Shown: piece after piece, positions 27,785-36,413 of the stretch | Numbering within the stretch: position 1 is the stretch's first letter | How the letters are laid out: the number at the start of each line of letters is the position of its first letter | NCBI RefSeq assembly: GCF_002752675.1 | Contig: NZ_CP024608.1 | Location: 1,736,001-1,800,000 of the forward strand | DNA length: 64,000 nucleotides | Direction: 5' to 3' | Origin: Massilia violaceinigra | Lineage (GTDB): Bacteria; Pseudomonadota; Gammaproteobacteria; Burkholderiales; Burkholderiaceae_D | Program-made: the position numbers and the translations under genes | Notes under the pieces: model-generated | What the model saw: the letters and a program-made list of their open reading frames with translations, nothing else | Told to the model about the DNA's origin: nothing | Database searches by the model: none

Positions 27785-27918
27785 GGGAATGTGTTGGAGG
27801 GCGCAGCATGCTGATGCCCGGCGGCGCCGGGCACGACGAAATCGATGCCGCGTATTTTACCAGAGCAGGGCCGGGTTTCCCCTGGCGGGCTGGCCGGCAG
27901 CGTCGATTGCTTGCCCGC

Positions 27919-28872
27919 CTAAGCGCTAAGCGCGCTGTTCTGGGTCCGCCAGCGCGCCACCGCCGCATCGATGTCGTGCAGGTCGAGCACGCGGTTGGGC
28001 CCGAGCTGGCGCCGGGCCAGCGCGGCGCAGCTGCCGCCGGCCCACACCTGCACGCTCTCGCCCAGCCGGTTTTGCAGCTCGACCACATTGTCGACCGCCG
28101 CGCGCGGCGACATCACGCTCGAAAACGACAGCGCCACGATATCGGCGCGCTGCACCCGCGCCGCCTCGACGATATCGGCCAGCGGCGTCTGCACGCCGAG
28201 CGAGACGCAGTGCGCCCCTTCCAGCGCGAACAGCGCTTCGGCCATCAAGAGGCCCAGGCCGTGGCGTTCCTGGGGCACGGTGGTGAGCAGGATGCGCGGG
28301 GCGGCGTCGATCTGGCCGGTCTGCTGGTTGGCCGCGAAGATCGCGTTGCGCATCACGCTTTGCAGCAGTTCGGCGAACAGGTGTTCTTCAAAAATGGCCA
28401 GGCCGCCGGTGGCCCAGGTGTCGCCCACCAGCGTGGTCAGCGGCGCCACCAGTTCCAGCACGAAGCGGCGCAGGCCCAGTTGCAGCAGCGCCTGGGCCAT
28501 TTTCTGGCGCAGCTCGTGCATCTGGTGCGCCTTGATCATGACCAGGCACTGGCGCAGCACCGGATCGTCGGCGTCGGCGGCGATGGTGCCGGTGCCGGAC
28601 TTGCTGGCCATGCTGCTCAGCTCTTCCGTGTCCAGATGCATGATCTTGCCGGGCCGGTAACCCATGTCCAGCAGGCGCTTGACCACCCGCAGGCGCGCCA
28701 CCTGGTCGAGCGGATACAGGCGCTCGCCGTTGGCATCGCGCTGCGGCTGCGGAAAGTTGTAGCGCCGTTCCCACACGCGCAGCGTTTCCTTGGGGACGCC
28801 GGTATCCCGTTCCACGTCGCTGATGCTGCTGAAGACGGCAGTGGTCTGTGCTTGGCTCATTGTCGCATTCAT
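27919..28872 (-). CDS. MerR-family regulator with cobalamin-binding domain (CarH/LitR-like)
   Basis: A 317-residue regulator. Residues about 12-80 form a MerR winged helix (DVERDTGVPKETLRVWERRYNFPQPQRD). A four-helix region contains the W-x9-EH signature (Trp153, Glu163, His164) that caps adenosylcobalamin in CarH. The Rossmann-type cobalamin domain keeps the ExHxxG motif (ERHGLG, 202-207, His204 as lower ligand) and a late GG (279-280). In CarH/LitR proteins the dark, B12-bound tetramer represses promoters and light breaks it apart. The gene is divergent from a lipid-modification operon whose promoter has paired palindromes. A vitamin-B12 photoreceptor function is inferred from these residues. 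Confidence 0.85.
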   Translation of the reverse strand: MNATMSQAQTTAVFSSISDVERDTGVPKETLRVWERRYNFPQPQRDANGERLYPLDQVARLRVVKRLLDMGYRPGKIMHLDTEELSSMASKSGTGTIAADADDPVLRQCLVMIKAHQMHELRQKMAQALLQLGLRRFVLELVAPLTTLVGDTWATGGLAIFEEHLFAELLQSVMRNAIFAANQQTGQIDAAPRILLTTVPQERHGLGLLMAEALFALEGAHCVSLGVQTPLADIVEAARVQRADIVALSFSSVMSPRAAVDNVVELQNRLGESVQVWAGGSCAALARRQLGPNRVLDLHDIDAAVARWRTQNSALSA

Positions 28873-29064
28873 CGTTTGTTCAGGACATCGTCCCGATTGT
28901 AAGTCGAAATAGTAAACATAAAACTACTCTTTGTATGAGCTTGTTTTCGCTGGTCCCCGCAGGCGCCACATGATGCCATGCCTCTTGATATTCCTGCTTG
29001 GTAATAAATCGCAATTCTTGAATCCAATTTCCCACCCACGGCGTATAAATCAATGACAGTTCAG

Positions 29065-29141
29065 TTTGTCATGGACAAATCGTTGACATATTTCATTATT
29101 TCACGGATTATCCGTCAGGTGGCGAGTTTGTCCTAGACAAA
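29065..29141 (+). promoter_or_regulatory. Operon promoter bracketed by two identical palindromic operators
   Basis: TTTGTC-N3-GACAAA occurs twice, at 29065-29079 and 29127-29141. Between them lies a promoter with TTGACA (29083-29088), a 17-base spacer and GATTAT (29106-29111). The first operator ends 3 bases before the -35, and the second covers the expected early transcribed region. Half-sites are identical in both copies. These are candidate sites for the divergent MerR/B12 regulator. Confidence 0.75.
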
Positions 29142-29159
29142 ACAAGGAAAGCAGGTGGA

Positions 29160-30461
29160 ATGATGAAGATAGCGGTGATTGGGGCAGGAATTTCAGGTTT
29201 GTCGTGCGCATACCGGCTTGTCCAGGGCGGGGCGGACGTGACTCTGTATGAAGCGGGTGCTTACTTCGGTGGCCACAGCAACACGGTGGACGTGACCCTC
29301 GATGGCATTACACATGGCGTGGACACCGGCTTTTTGGTGTTTAACGAGCGTACCTACCCGAACCTGATTGCCCTGTTCGCAGAACTCGGCGTGGAAACCG
29401 CGCCCAGCGACATGTCGTTCTCGGTCAAGCTGCCGCTCGGGCCGGAGCGGGGCGCGCGCATGCTGGAATGGGCCGGCAGCAATCTCGACACCGTGTTCGC
29501 CCAGCGCGGCAACCTGCTGCGTCCGCGCTTCCTGGGCATGGTGCGCGATATTGTGCGCTTCAACCGCCACGCCACCAGCCTGGCCGTGGCCAAGCGCATG
29601 CCGGCCATGTCGCTGGGCGACTTCCTCGACCAGCATGGCTACAGCGCCCAGTTCCGCGCCTGGTACCTGCTGCCGATGGCGGCCTGCATCTGGTCGTGCC
29701 CCTCGGACCAGATGCTGGCCTTCCCGGTGGCGACCTTCATCCGCTTTTGCCACAACCACGGCTTGCTGCAGGTGAGCGACCGGCCCCAGTGGCGTACCGT
29801 GCGCGGCGGTTCGCGCAACTATGTCGACAAACTGCTCGCTGCCATTCCCCGGCGCCGCCTGGCGTCCCCGGTCACCGGCGTGACGCGCAACCCGGCCGGC
29901 GGCGCGCGCTCGGTGCGCGTCGATACCGCCGTTGAAAGCGAGCAGTTCGACCATGTCGTCATGGCCTGCCACAGCGACCAGTCGCTGGCGTTATTGACAG
30001 ACGTGCGCGAGGACGAGCGCTCGGTGCTGGCGGCGGTGCGCTACCAGCCCAACCGCGCCGTACTGCACACGGACGCCAGCTGCCTGCCGCGCAGCCGCAA
30101 GGCCTGGTCGGCCTGGAATTACCAGAGCACGGCCTCGGTCACGCCGCAGGTGTGCGTGCACTACCTGCTCAACCAGCTGCAGCCGCTGCCTTTTACAACG
30201 CCGGTGATCGTCTCGCTCAACCCGATCGATGAGCCCAACCGTGCCCGCGTGCTGGCGTCGTTCGACTACGCGCACCCGGTGTTCGACGACGCCGCCGTGG
30301 CCGCGCAAACGCGCCTGGCTGGCTTCCAGGGCTGCCAGAACACCTGGTTCGCGGGCGCCTGGACCGGCTACGGCTTCCATGAAGATGGTCTCAAGTCCGG
30401 CCTTGCCGCCGCCGCTGCGCTGACGGGCCTGATGCAGGGCGCGCAGCATGCGGCGGCCTGA
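29160..30461 (+). CDS. FAD-dependent amine-oxidase-like protein (COG2907)
   Basis: A 433-residue flavoprotein with an N-terminal FAD-binding motif (AVIGAGISGLSCAYRL), followed by DTGFLVFNERTYPNLIALF and the COG2907 end WFAGAWTGYGFHEDGLKSGL. COG2907 proteins act on lipids or isoprenoids and are almost always encoded with DUF1365 and cyclopropane-synthase-like genes, as here. The reaction is not established for this protein. The start is one of two adjacent ATG codons (29160 or 29163) behind GGTGG. It is the first gene of the eight-gene operon. Confidence 0.88.
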   Translation: MMKIAVIGAGISGLSCAYRLVQGGADVTLYEAGAYFGGHSNTVDVTLDGITHGVDTGFLVFNERTYPNLIALFAELGVETAPSDMSFSVKLPLGPERGARMLEWAGSNLDTVFAQRGNLLRPRFLGMVRDIVRFNRHATSLAVAKRMPAMSLGDFLDQHGYSAQFRAWYLLPMAACIWSCPSDQMLAFPVATFIRFCHNHGLLQVSDRPQWRTVRGGSRNYVDKLLAAIPRRRLASPVTGVTRNPAGGARSVRVDTAVESEQFDHVVMACHSDQSLALLTDVREDERSVLAAVRYQPNRAVLHTDASCLPRSRKAWSAWNYQSTASVTPQVCVHYLLNQLQPLPFTTPVIVSLNPIDEPNRARVLASFDYAHPVFDDAAVAAQTRLAGFQGCQNTWFAGAWTGYGFHEDGLKSGLAAAAALTGLMQGAQHAAA

Positions 30462-31254
30462 CCCCGCCGTCGATGCGCGCGCGCAGCTGTGCTTCGGCCA
30501 GGTGCGCCACACGCGCCTGCGCCCGGTGGCCCATGCGTTCGCGTACGCCACCTATTACGTGCGCCTGCCGCTGCGCGCGATGGGCAAGCAGGACTTTGGC
30601 TGCGCGCTGTTTTCGCGCAACCGCTTCAATCTGCTGTCCTTTTCCGACGCCGACCATGGCGACGGCAAGGCCCCGCTGGTCGACTGGATCGACGCGCTGC
30701 TGCACAAGGAAGGCATTCTCGACGCCGATGGCGAGGTATGGCTGCAAACCATGCCGCGGGTGCTCGGCTTCGTCTTCAATCCGGTCTCGTTCTGGTTTTG
30801 CCACCGGCGCGACGGCGCCCTGCGCGCGCTGGTGTGCGACGTGCGCAATACCTTCGGCGAGCGCCACTTTTATCTGCTCGACACCGGGGCCGCCATCGCC
30901 AACGGCCAGGAACTCCATGCGCGCAAGGTGTTCCATGTGTCGCCGTTCTGCCAGGTGCAGGGCGGCTACCGCTTCCGCTTCACGCACGTGCGGCGCTTGA
31001 AGGATGGCCTGCCGCAGGACAGCACCCTGGCCTGCATCGATTACGACGATGCCGACGGCGCGCTGCTGCAAACGAGCCTGTCCGGCAGCGCCACGCCGAT
31101 CACTTCAAGCAGCGCGGCGCGCGCCTTCTTCGGCTTTCCGCTGATGACGGCCGGCGTGGTGGCGCGCATTCATATTCAGGCGCTGCGCCTCTGGCTGCGG
31201 CGCGTCCCGTTCTTTTCCAAACCGACTCCACCCCAACATAAGGTAACCCGATGA
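30448..31254 (+). CDS. DUF1365-family protein
   Basis: A 268-residue DUF1365 protein with family blocks FGQVRHTRLRPVAHAFAYATYY, FSRNRFNLLSFSDADHGDG, MPRVLGFVFNPVSFWFC and ARKVFHVSPFCQVQGGYRFRF. It overlaps the 3' end of the COG2907 gene by 14 bases and the next gene by 4 bases, so translation is coupled. DUF1365 has no agreed biochemistry. Its constant linkage to COG2907 and cyclopropane-synthase genes suggests a shared fatty-acyl modification. Confidence 0.9.
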   Translation: MRRPDPAVDARAQLCFGQVRHTRLRPVAHAFAYATYYVRLPLRAMGKQDFGCALFSRNRFNLLSFSDADHGDGKAPLVDWIDALLHKEGILDADGEVWLQTMPRVLGFVFNPVSFWFCHRRDGALRALVCDVRNTFGERHFYLLDTGAAIANGQELHARKVFHVSPFCQVQGGYRFRFTHVRRLKDGLPQDSTLACIDYDDADGALLQTSLSGSATPITSSSAARAFFGFPLMTAGVVARIHIQALRLWLRRVPFFSKPTPPQHKVTR

Positions 31255-32483
31255 GCTCCCAATCCCTGCCATCGCTTGCACCGGCCGCGTCCAGCCTGCG
31301 CGCCGCCACGCCCGCGCCATCGTCCGCCAAGCTCATTCTCAAGCTGCTCGAGAACCTGAAACACGGCGCGCTGACCCTGATCACGCCGGACGGCGCGCAG
31401 CGTCACTTCGGCGACGAGTCGGTGCCCGTCATCCTGGAGCTGAACAACTGGAACTGCTTTTCCGCCGCCATGCGCTCGGGCGATATCGGCTTTGCGGAAG
31501 CCTATATCGACGGCGACTGGAACACCAATAACCTGACCGGCCTGATCGCCCTGCTGGCGCGCAACCGCGCCGCCATCGAAACGCTGGTCTACGGCAGCTG
31601 GTGGGGCAGCCTGGCCTACCGCATCAAGCACCTCCTGAACCGCAACAGCAAGGCCGGCAGCCGCAAGAACATTCACGCCCACTACGACATCGGCAACGAG
31701 TTCTATAAGTTGTGGCTCGATCCGTCGATGACGTATTCGAGCGCCCTGTACACCGAAGCCAGTGGGCGCGACCTGGAACAGGCGCAGCAGGCCAAGTACC
31801 GCAGCATTCTGCGCCAGCTGGAGGTTTCGCCCGGCCAGAAGGTGCTCGAAATCGGCTGCGGCTGGGGAGGATTCGCCGAACTGGCGGCGCGCGACGGCGA
31901 GGTGCATGTGACGGGATTGACCCTGTCGGAGCAGCAGCTGGCCTACGCCAAGAACCGCCTGCAACAAGCCGGCCTGCTTGACAAGACCGACCTGCGCCTG
32001 TGCGACTACCGCGACAGCGCCGGCCAGTACGACGCCATCGCTTCGATCGAGATGTTCGAGGCGGTGGGCGAGAGCTACTGGCCCAGCTACTTCGAGTGCA
32101 TCGCGCGCAACCTCAAATCGGGCGGGCGCGCCTGCATCCAGACCATCGTCATCGCCGACGAACTGTTCGAGCGCTATCGCAAGGGCACGGACTTCATCCA
32201 GCAGTTCATTTTCCCGGGCGGGATGCTGCCGTCGCCATCGGTGTTCGAACGCATGGCTTTTGAATACGGCCTCACGGTGACCAGCCAGCACCGCTTCGGC
32301 ATCGATTACGCCGACACCCTGGTCGAATGGCGCAAGGCGTTCCACGCGCGCCTGGACGAGGTGCGCGCGCAGGGCTTCGACGAGCGCTTCATCCGCACCT
32401 GGGAGTTTTACCTGTGCTACTGCGAGGCCGCCTTCCGCGAAAAGAACACCGACGTCATGCACTTCACCCTGACGAAAGCCTGA
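31251..32483 (+). CDS. Cyclopropane-fatty-acyl-phospholipid synthase family methyltransferase
   Basis: S-adenosylmethionine-dependent enzyme acting on unsaturated acyl chains of membrane lipids. The 410-residue protein has the CFA core: NIHAHYDIGNEFYKLWLD, MTYSSALY, the SAM motif VLEIGCGWGGFAELAA, SIEMFEAVGESYWPSYF and GTDFIQQFIFPGGMLPS. Within COG2907/DUF1365 operons this family may make cyclopropane or methylated (for example furan) fatty acids. Which product applies cannot be told from sequence by eye. Confidence 0.9.
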   Translation: MSSQSLPSLAPAASSLRAATPAPSSAKLILKLLENLKHGALTLITPDGAQRHFGDESVPVILELNNWNCFSAAMRSGDIGFAEAYIDGDWNTNNLTGLIALLARNRAAIETLVYGSWWGSLAYRIKHLLNRNSKAGSRKNIHAHYDIGNEFYKLWLDPSMTYSSALYTEASGRDLEQAQQAKYRSILRQLEVSPGQKVLEIGCGWGGFAELAARDGEVHVTGLTLSEQQLAYAKNRLQQAGLLDKTDLRLCDYRDSAGQYDAIASIEMFEAVGESYWPSYFECIARNLKSGGRACIQTIVIADELFERYRKGTDFIQQFIFPGGMLPSPSVFERMAFEYGLTVTSQHRFGIDYADTLVEWRKAFHARLDEVRAQGFDERFIRTWEFYLCYCEAAFREKNTDVMHFTLTKA

Positions 32484-32484
32484 G

Positions 32485-33021
32485 ATGCGGCGCCGCCAGG
32501 TTCTGTTATCCGCGTGTGCGCTGCTGTCGATGCCGGCCTTCGGCTCCGCCGCCGTGCCGGCCCACATCGAAGAAAACCTGCCGCAGGCGCGCCTGGCCGG
32601 CAAGGGCACCTACACCTGGTTCGGGCTGGCGATCTATGAAGCCGAACTGTGGGTGGGCGACAAAGGCTACCGCGCCGACCTGCCGTTCGTGCTGGAGCTG
32701 CGCTATGCGCGCAAGCTCGATGGCGTCAAGATCGCCGAGGCCAGCGCCGACCAGATGGCAAAAATCGGCGCCGGCAGCGCAGCCCAGCGCGCACGCTGGC
32801 TGGCCAATATGAAGACCATCTTCCCCGATGTGAAAGAAGGTACCCGCATCAGCGGTGTGTTCGTGCCCGCTAGCGGCGCCCGTTTTTACCTCGATGGCAA
32901 GATGCTGGCGTCGGTGCCCGACCCGGAGTTCGCGCGCGCCTTTTTCGGCATCTGGCTCGACCCGGCCACCAGCGCACGCTCGCTGCGGGCCGCGCTGCTC
33001 AAAGACGCTGGCGCGCGATGA
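32485..33021 (+). CDS. Chalcone-isomerase-like exported protein
   Basis: A 178-residue protein with an N-terminal signal peptide (RRRQVLLSACALLSMPAFGSAA) and a chalcone-isomerase-like domain (TYTWFGLAIYEAELWVGDKGY, LELRYARKLDGVKIAEAS, GTRISGVFVPASGARFYLDG, AFFGIWLDPATSARSLRAALL). Bacterial members of this fold are thought to bind or chaperone fatty acids; isomerase activity should not be assumed. It follows the methyltransferase by one base and overlaps the MFS gene by 4 bases. Confidence 0.85.
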   Translation: MRRRQVLLSACALLSMPAFGSAAVPAHIEENLPQARLAGKGTYTWFGLAIYEAELWVGDKGYRADLPFVLELRYARKLDGVKIAEASADQMAKIGAGSAAQRARWLANMKTIFPDVKEGTRISGVFVPASGARFYLDGKMLASVPDPEFARAFFGIWLDPATSARSLRAALLKDAGAR

Positions 33022-34253
33022 GCCGGCTGTCGCTGCCGATGCTGCTGTCGTACGGCCTGTTCGGCCTGCCGCTGGCGATGGTCGCGCTGCCGATCTATGT
33101 TTACCTGCCCCAGTTCTACGCCGGACGCGCCGGGCTGTCGCTGGCGCTGATCGGCGCCGTGCTGCTGACCGCGCGCGTGGCCGCCGCCTTTATCGACCCG
33201 CTGCTCGGCTGGTGGATCGAGCGCGGGCAGGGCGCCTACGCGCGCTATGTGGCGCTGTCGCTGCCGGTGCTGCTTGCCGGCTTCGTGGCGCTGTTCCACC
33301 CGCCGCCGCTGGGCAGCCTGGCGACCATGGCCTGGTTTCTCGGTGCGCTGATGCTGGTGTACGTCGGTTTCAGCATCGCCACCATTGCGCACCAGAGCTG
33401 GGGCGCGGCGCTGACCCAGGCCCCGCTCGAGCGCGCGCGCGTGACTGGCGTGCGCGAAGCCTGCGGCCTGGTGGGCGTGGTGCTGGCGGCGGCGGTGACG
33501 GGCAAGGCAGGCTACGGCGCCCTGAGCGTCGCCTTCGCCGTCGCCCTGGCCGTGGGCGGCGCGTTGCTGCTGGCCAGGGCCGCGCGCCCGGCCATCGGCA
33601 AGGCATCCGCCGCGCGGCCCGACTGGCGCGCCATGACGGCGCCGTTTCGCGAGGCGCCGTTCCGCGCCCTGTTCGCGGTCCTGATCGTCAACGGCATCGC
33701 ATCCGCGATTCCGGCCACGCTGTTCCTGTTCTTTGCGGCCGACCGGCTGCAGCTGGGCGCCATGTCCGGCCTGTTCCTGATTGTGTACTTCGGCGCGGCG
33801 GCGGCCTCCATGCCGCTGTGGATCGGCGCCGCCGCCCGTTTCGGCGAGGCGCGCGCCTGGGCCGCCGGCATGCTGCTGGCGGCCGCCGTTTTCGTCTGGG
33901 CGTTCGGGCTGGGCGCGGGCGCGGGCATTGCCTTCGGCGCGATCTGCCTGTTGTCCGGACTGGCGCTGGGCGCCGACCTGGCGCTGCCGCCGGCGCTGCT
34001 GGCCGGCGTGATCGGCGCGGCCGGGCATGCCGGCGGGCGCGAAGCGGCCTACTTCGGCGTATGGAACTGGGGCGTGCAAATGACGCTGGCGCTGGCCGCC
34101 GGCATCGCCCTGCCGCTGCTGGCGTGGCTCGGCTACGTGCCCGGCGCCGGTGGCGGCACCACCGCGCTGGCGGCCGCCTACGCGCTGCTGCCGTGCGCAC
34201 TCAAATTGCTGGCCGCCGCCATGTTGTGGCGCGCGCCCCTGCGCCACTGTTAA
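33018..34253 (+). CDS. Major facilitator superfamily transporter
   Basis: A 411-residue membrane protein with about 12 hydrophobic helices. It begins SYGLFGLPLAMVALPIYVYLPQFYAGRAGLSLALIG and continues RVAAAFIDPLLGWWIERG. That pattern of PQFY and DPLLG resembles the glycoside-pentoside-hexuronide branch of MFS. The substrate is unknown; as part of the lipid operon it could move a lysolipid or a pathway intermediate. It overlaps the upstream gene at ATGA. A short gap of 18 bases with an AAAGGA site leads to the next gene. Confidence 0.82.
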   Translation: MSRLSLPMLLSYGLFGLPLAMVALPIYVYLPQFYAGRAGLSLALIGAVLLTARVAAAFIDPLLGWWIERGQGAYARYVALSLPVLLAGFVALFHPPPLGSLATMAWFLGALMLVYVGFSIATIAHQSWGAALTQAPLERARVTGVREACGLVGVVLAAAVTGKAGYGALSVAFAVALAVGGALLLARAARPAIGKASAARPDWRAMTAPFREAPFRALFAVLIVNGIASAIPATLFLFFAADRLQLGAMSGLFLIVYFGAAAASMPLWIGAAARFGEARAWAAGMLLAAAVFVWAFGLGAGAGIAFGAICLLSGLALGADLALPPALLAGVIGAAGHAGGREAAYFGVWNWGVQMTLALAAGIALPLLAWLGYVPGAGGGTTALAAAYALLPCALKLLAAAMLWRAPLRHC

Positions 34254-34271
34254 TTTATAAAGGATTGAACG

Positions 34272-34826
34272 ATGACACTCTCAAGAATTTTCGCCGCCGG
34301 CGCCCTGGCGCTGGCCATCGCCGGCTGCAGCACGCCCACCCCCGAAACCTACGCGAAACAGTCGCCGAGCCTCGACATCACCCGGTATTTCAACGGCACG
34401 CTGGACGCGCACGGCATGTTCCAGGACCGCTCAGGTGAAGTCATCAAGCGCTTCGTGGTGGTGATGCGCTGCCAGTGGAACGGCGACACGGGCGTGCTCG
34501 ATGAAGATTTCGTGTACTCCGATGGCACGCGCCAGAAGCGCGTCTGGACGCTGACCAAAACCGGGCCGGGAACCTTCACGGCCACCGCGGCGGATGTCGT
34601 CGGCACCGCGCGCGGCACCGTGTCGGGCAATGCGCTGCGCTGGCAGTATGTGCTGGCGCTGCCGGTCGACGGCAAAGTGATCAACATGGACATGGACGAC
34701 TGGATGTTCCTGATCGACGACAAGGTCATGCTGAACCGAACCGCGATGAGCAAGTTCGGCGTAAACCTGGGCAGCGTGACGCTGTCGTTCAGCAAGCGCC
34801 CCGCCACGGGCGCGGCGCCGCAATGA
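34272..34826 (+). CDS. DUF3833-family lipoprotein
   Basis: A 184-residue predicted lipoprotein (LALAIAGC, lipobox Cys at residue 18) with DUF3833 features: SLDITRYFNGTLDAHGMFQDRSG, VMRCQWNGDTGVLDEDFVYSDG, VGTARGTVSGNALRWQYVLALPVDGK and a MDDWMFLIDDKVMLNRTAMSKFG stretch. The mature domain is probably beta-rich and periplasmic, similar in idea to lipocalins. It is a regular partner of the COG2907/CFA gene set. AAAGGA is well placed upstream of the ATG. Confidence 0.88.
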   Translation: MTLSRIFAAGALALAIAGCSTPTPETYAKQSPSLDITRYFNGTLDAHGMFQDRSGEVIKRFVVVMRCQWNGDTGVLDEDFVYSDGTRQKRVWTLTKTGPGTFTATAADVVGTARGTVSGNALRWQYVLALPVDGKVINMDMDDWMFLIDDKVMLNRTAMSKFGVNLGSVTLSFSKRPATGAAPQ

Positions 34827-35590
34827 ATCCGCGCGTCAAAGCGTGGCGCGGACGGCGCGTGTGGATGATCGGCGCCTCGACCGGCATCGGCGAAGCGGCC
34901 GCGCACCTGCTGCTCGACCTGGGTGCGCGCGTGGCGTTTTCCGCGCGCAGCGCCGACAAGCTCGAACAGACGGTGGCGGGCGAGCCGCACGCGCTGGCGC
35001 TGCCGCTGGACGTGACCGACCGTGCCAGCGTCGACGCGGCCTGCCAGCGCATCGTGGCCGCGTGGGGCGGCATCGACCTGGTGCTGATCGTGGCCGGCGG
35101 CTACAACGAAATGCGGGCCGATGCGATCGACCTGGCTGCGGCCAACCAGATGATCGACCTGAATCTGCGCGGCGCTTTCAATTGCCTCGACGTGGCGCTG
35201 CCGCTGCTGATCAAGCAGGGCGCGGGCGGAATCGGCATTGTGGCCTCGGTGGCCGGCTACGGCGGGCTGCCCAAGGCGCTGGTGTACGGGCCGACCAAGG
35301 CGGCGCTGATCAACCTGTCCGAGTCGCTGTACCTCGATTTGCGTGCGCGCGGGATCGCGGTGTACCAGATCAATCCCGGCTTCGTCGACACGCCGCTGAC
35401 GGCGAAGAACGACTTCAAGATGCCGGCCCTGATGAGCGCCGCCGATGCCGCGTATGCGATGGTGGAGGGGATCGAGCGCGGGGACTTCCACATCCATTTC
35501 CCCAGGCGCTTCACCAACAGCATGCGTCTGGCGCGGCTGCTGCCGTATCGCCTGTATTTCTGGCTGATTCACAAGGTGACGGGATTATGA
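34823..35590 (+). CDS. Short-chain dehydrogenase/reductase
   Basis: A 255-residue SDR enzyme with the NAD(P)-binding GASTGIGEAAAHLL motif near residue 14, catalytic Ser in the IVASVAGYGG strand, and the active-site pair YGPTK (Tyr and Lys four apart). The C-terminal part ends RLARLLPYRLYFWLIHKVTG, slightly hydrophobic, suggesting membrane association. It overlaps the DUF3833 gene and the next gene at ATGA junctions. The substrate is probably a lipid-linked alcohol or ketone; this is inferred from the operon. Confidence 0.9.
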   Translation: MNPRVKAWRGRRVWMIGASTGIGEAAAHLLLDLGARVAFSARSADKLEQTVAGEPHALALPLDVTDRASVDAACQRIVAAWGGIDLVLIVAGGYNEMRADAIDLAAANQMIDLNLRGAFNCLDVALPLLIKQGAGGIGIVASVAGYGGLPKALVYGPTKAALINLSESLYLDLRARGIAVYQINPGFVDTPLTAKNDFKMPALMSAADAAYAMVEGIERGDFHIHFPRRFTNSMRLARLLPYRLYFWLIHKVTGL

Positions 35591-36021
35591 ACCGCGCGCC
35601 GGAACTGGCACGGCTGGTGCGCTTTTACGAGAATATCGAGCGGGCGTCGGTGCGCGCGCAACTGACGCAGATTTACGCGCCCGGCGCGCGGTTCAAGGAC
35701 CCGTTCAACGAGGTATGCGGGATTGAACCGATTATCGGCATTTTCGTGCACATGTTTGCACAGGTCGAGCAGCCGCGCTTCGTGGTGACGTCGACCGTGC
35801 TGCAGGGCGACGAGGCCTTCCTGACATGGGAGTTTCTGTTCCGGATGAAGCGTTTTTCGAAAGCGCCGCAATGCATCCGCGGCGCGACGCGGATCCGCTT
35901 CAATGCGGGCGGGGCGGTCATGATGCATCGCGATTATTGGGATGCCGCCGAGGAGTTATATGAAAAGCTTCCATTAATAGGAAGTGTCATGCGCTGGCTC
36001 AAACGTGCGGCAAATAATTAG
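35587..36021 (+). CDS. NTF2-like/SnoaL-like small protein
   Basis: A 144-residue protein starting MNRAPELARLVRFYENIERA. It has the NTF2-like pattern QIYAPGARFKDPFNEVCG, RFVVTSTVLQGDEAFLTWEFLFRMK, IRGATRIRFNAGGAVMMHRDYWDAAEELYEKLP and the basic end MRWLKRAANN. The fold binds small hydrophobic ligands, so it could be an enzyme or carrier for the operon product. The ATG at 35587 overlaps the SDR stop; a longer frame running antiphase through the SDR gene was rejected. It is the last gene of the operon. Confidence 0.85.
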   Translation: MNRAPELARLVRFYENIERASVRAQLTQIYAPGARFKDPFNEVCGIEPIIGIFVHMFAQVEQPRFVVTSTVLQGDEAFLTWEFLFRMKRFSKAPQCIRGATRIRFNAGGAVMMHRDYWDAAEELYEKLPLIGSVMRWLKRAANN

Positions 36022-36123
36022 GCTGTATGAAGTGGCACACATATGCATCAATCCGACTCAAGATTAGCTATGCTTTTATCGGAAAAGGGTATAAATTATT
36101 ACAAAACGATGACAGGAGGCAGT

Positions 36124-36351
36124 GTGAAAAGCCCAGACAATTTCAGCTTGTTGATTTCGCCGGAGACGATTCATGTGGCGGGGTCGATGTGGATACGCAA
36201 CGTCATCGGATTGGCGTTTATCGCCACGGTGGCTTGTTTCTTTACGGCGCCCGTGACCGAAGCGCCAAGCGCCTACGACCGGCCGCTGCCTATGCCAGCC
36301 GAGCTTGGTCTTGAACTGCTGCCGCAAGCGCAGCTGCTCAGTCCGCAGTAA
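36124..36351 (+). CDS. Small single-span membrane protein, unknown
   Basis: A 75-residue protein whose GTG start at 36124 is preceded by a strong AGGAGG (36114-36119). Upstream in-frame ATGs (36043 and others) have no such site. It has a polar N-terminus (KSPDNFSLLISPETIHV), one hydrophobic segment (NVIGLAFIATVACFFTAP) and a Pro-rich C-terminus. I recognise no family. It stands alone between the operon end and a convergent gene, with a palindromic hairpin just beyond its stop. Confidence 0.55.
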   Translation: MKSPDNFSLLISPETIHVAGSMWIRNVIGLAFIATVACFFTAPVTEAPSAYDRPLPMPAELGLELLPQAQLLSPQ

Positions 36352-36413
36352 CTCGTTCTTTCCCGATTTTCAAGACAAAGCGCATGGCCTGTCCGGTATG
36401 CGCTCCTTCTTGT

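Noticed and set aside
36027..36314. A 95-codon plus-strand frame overlapping the orphan small protein
   Set aside because: No ribosome site and no membrane or domain pattern; the overlapping frame has AGGAGG with a GTG start and a clear hydrophobic helix.
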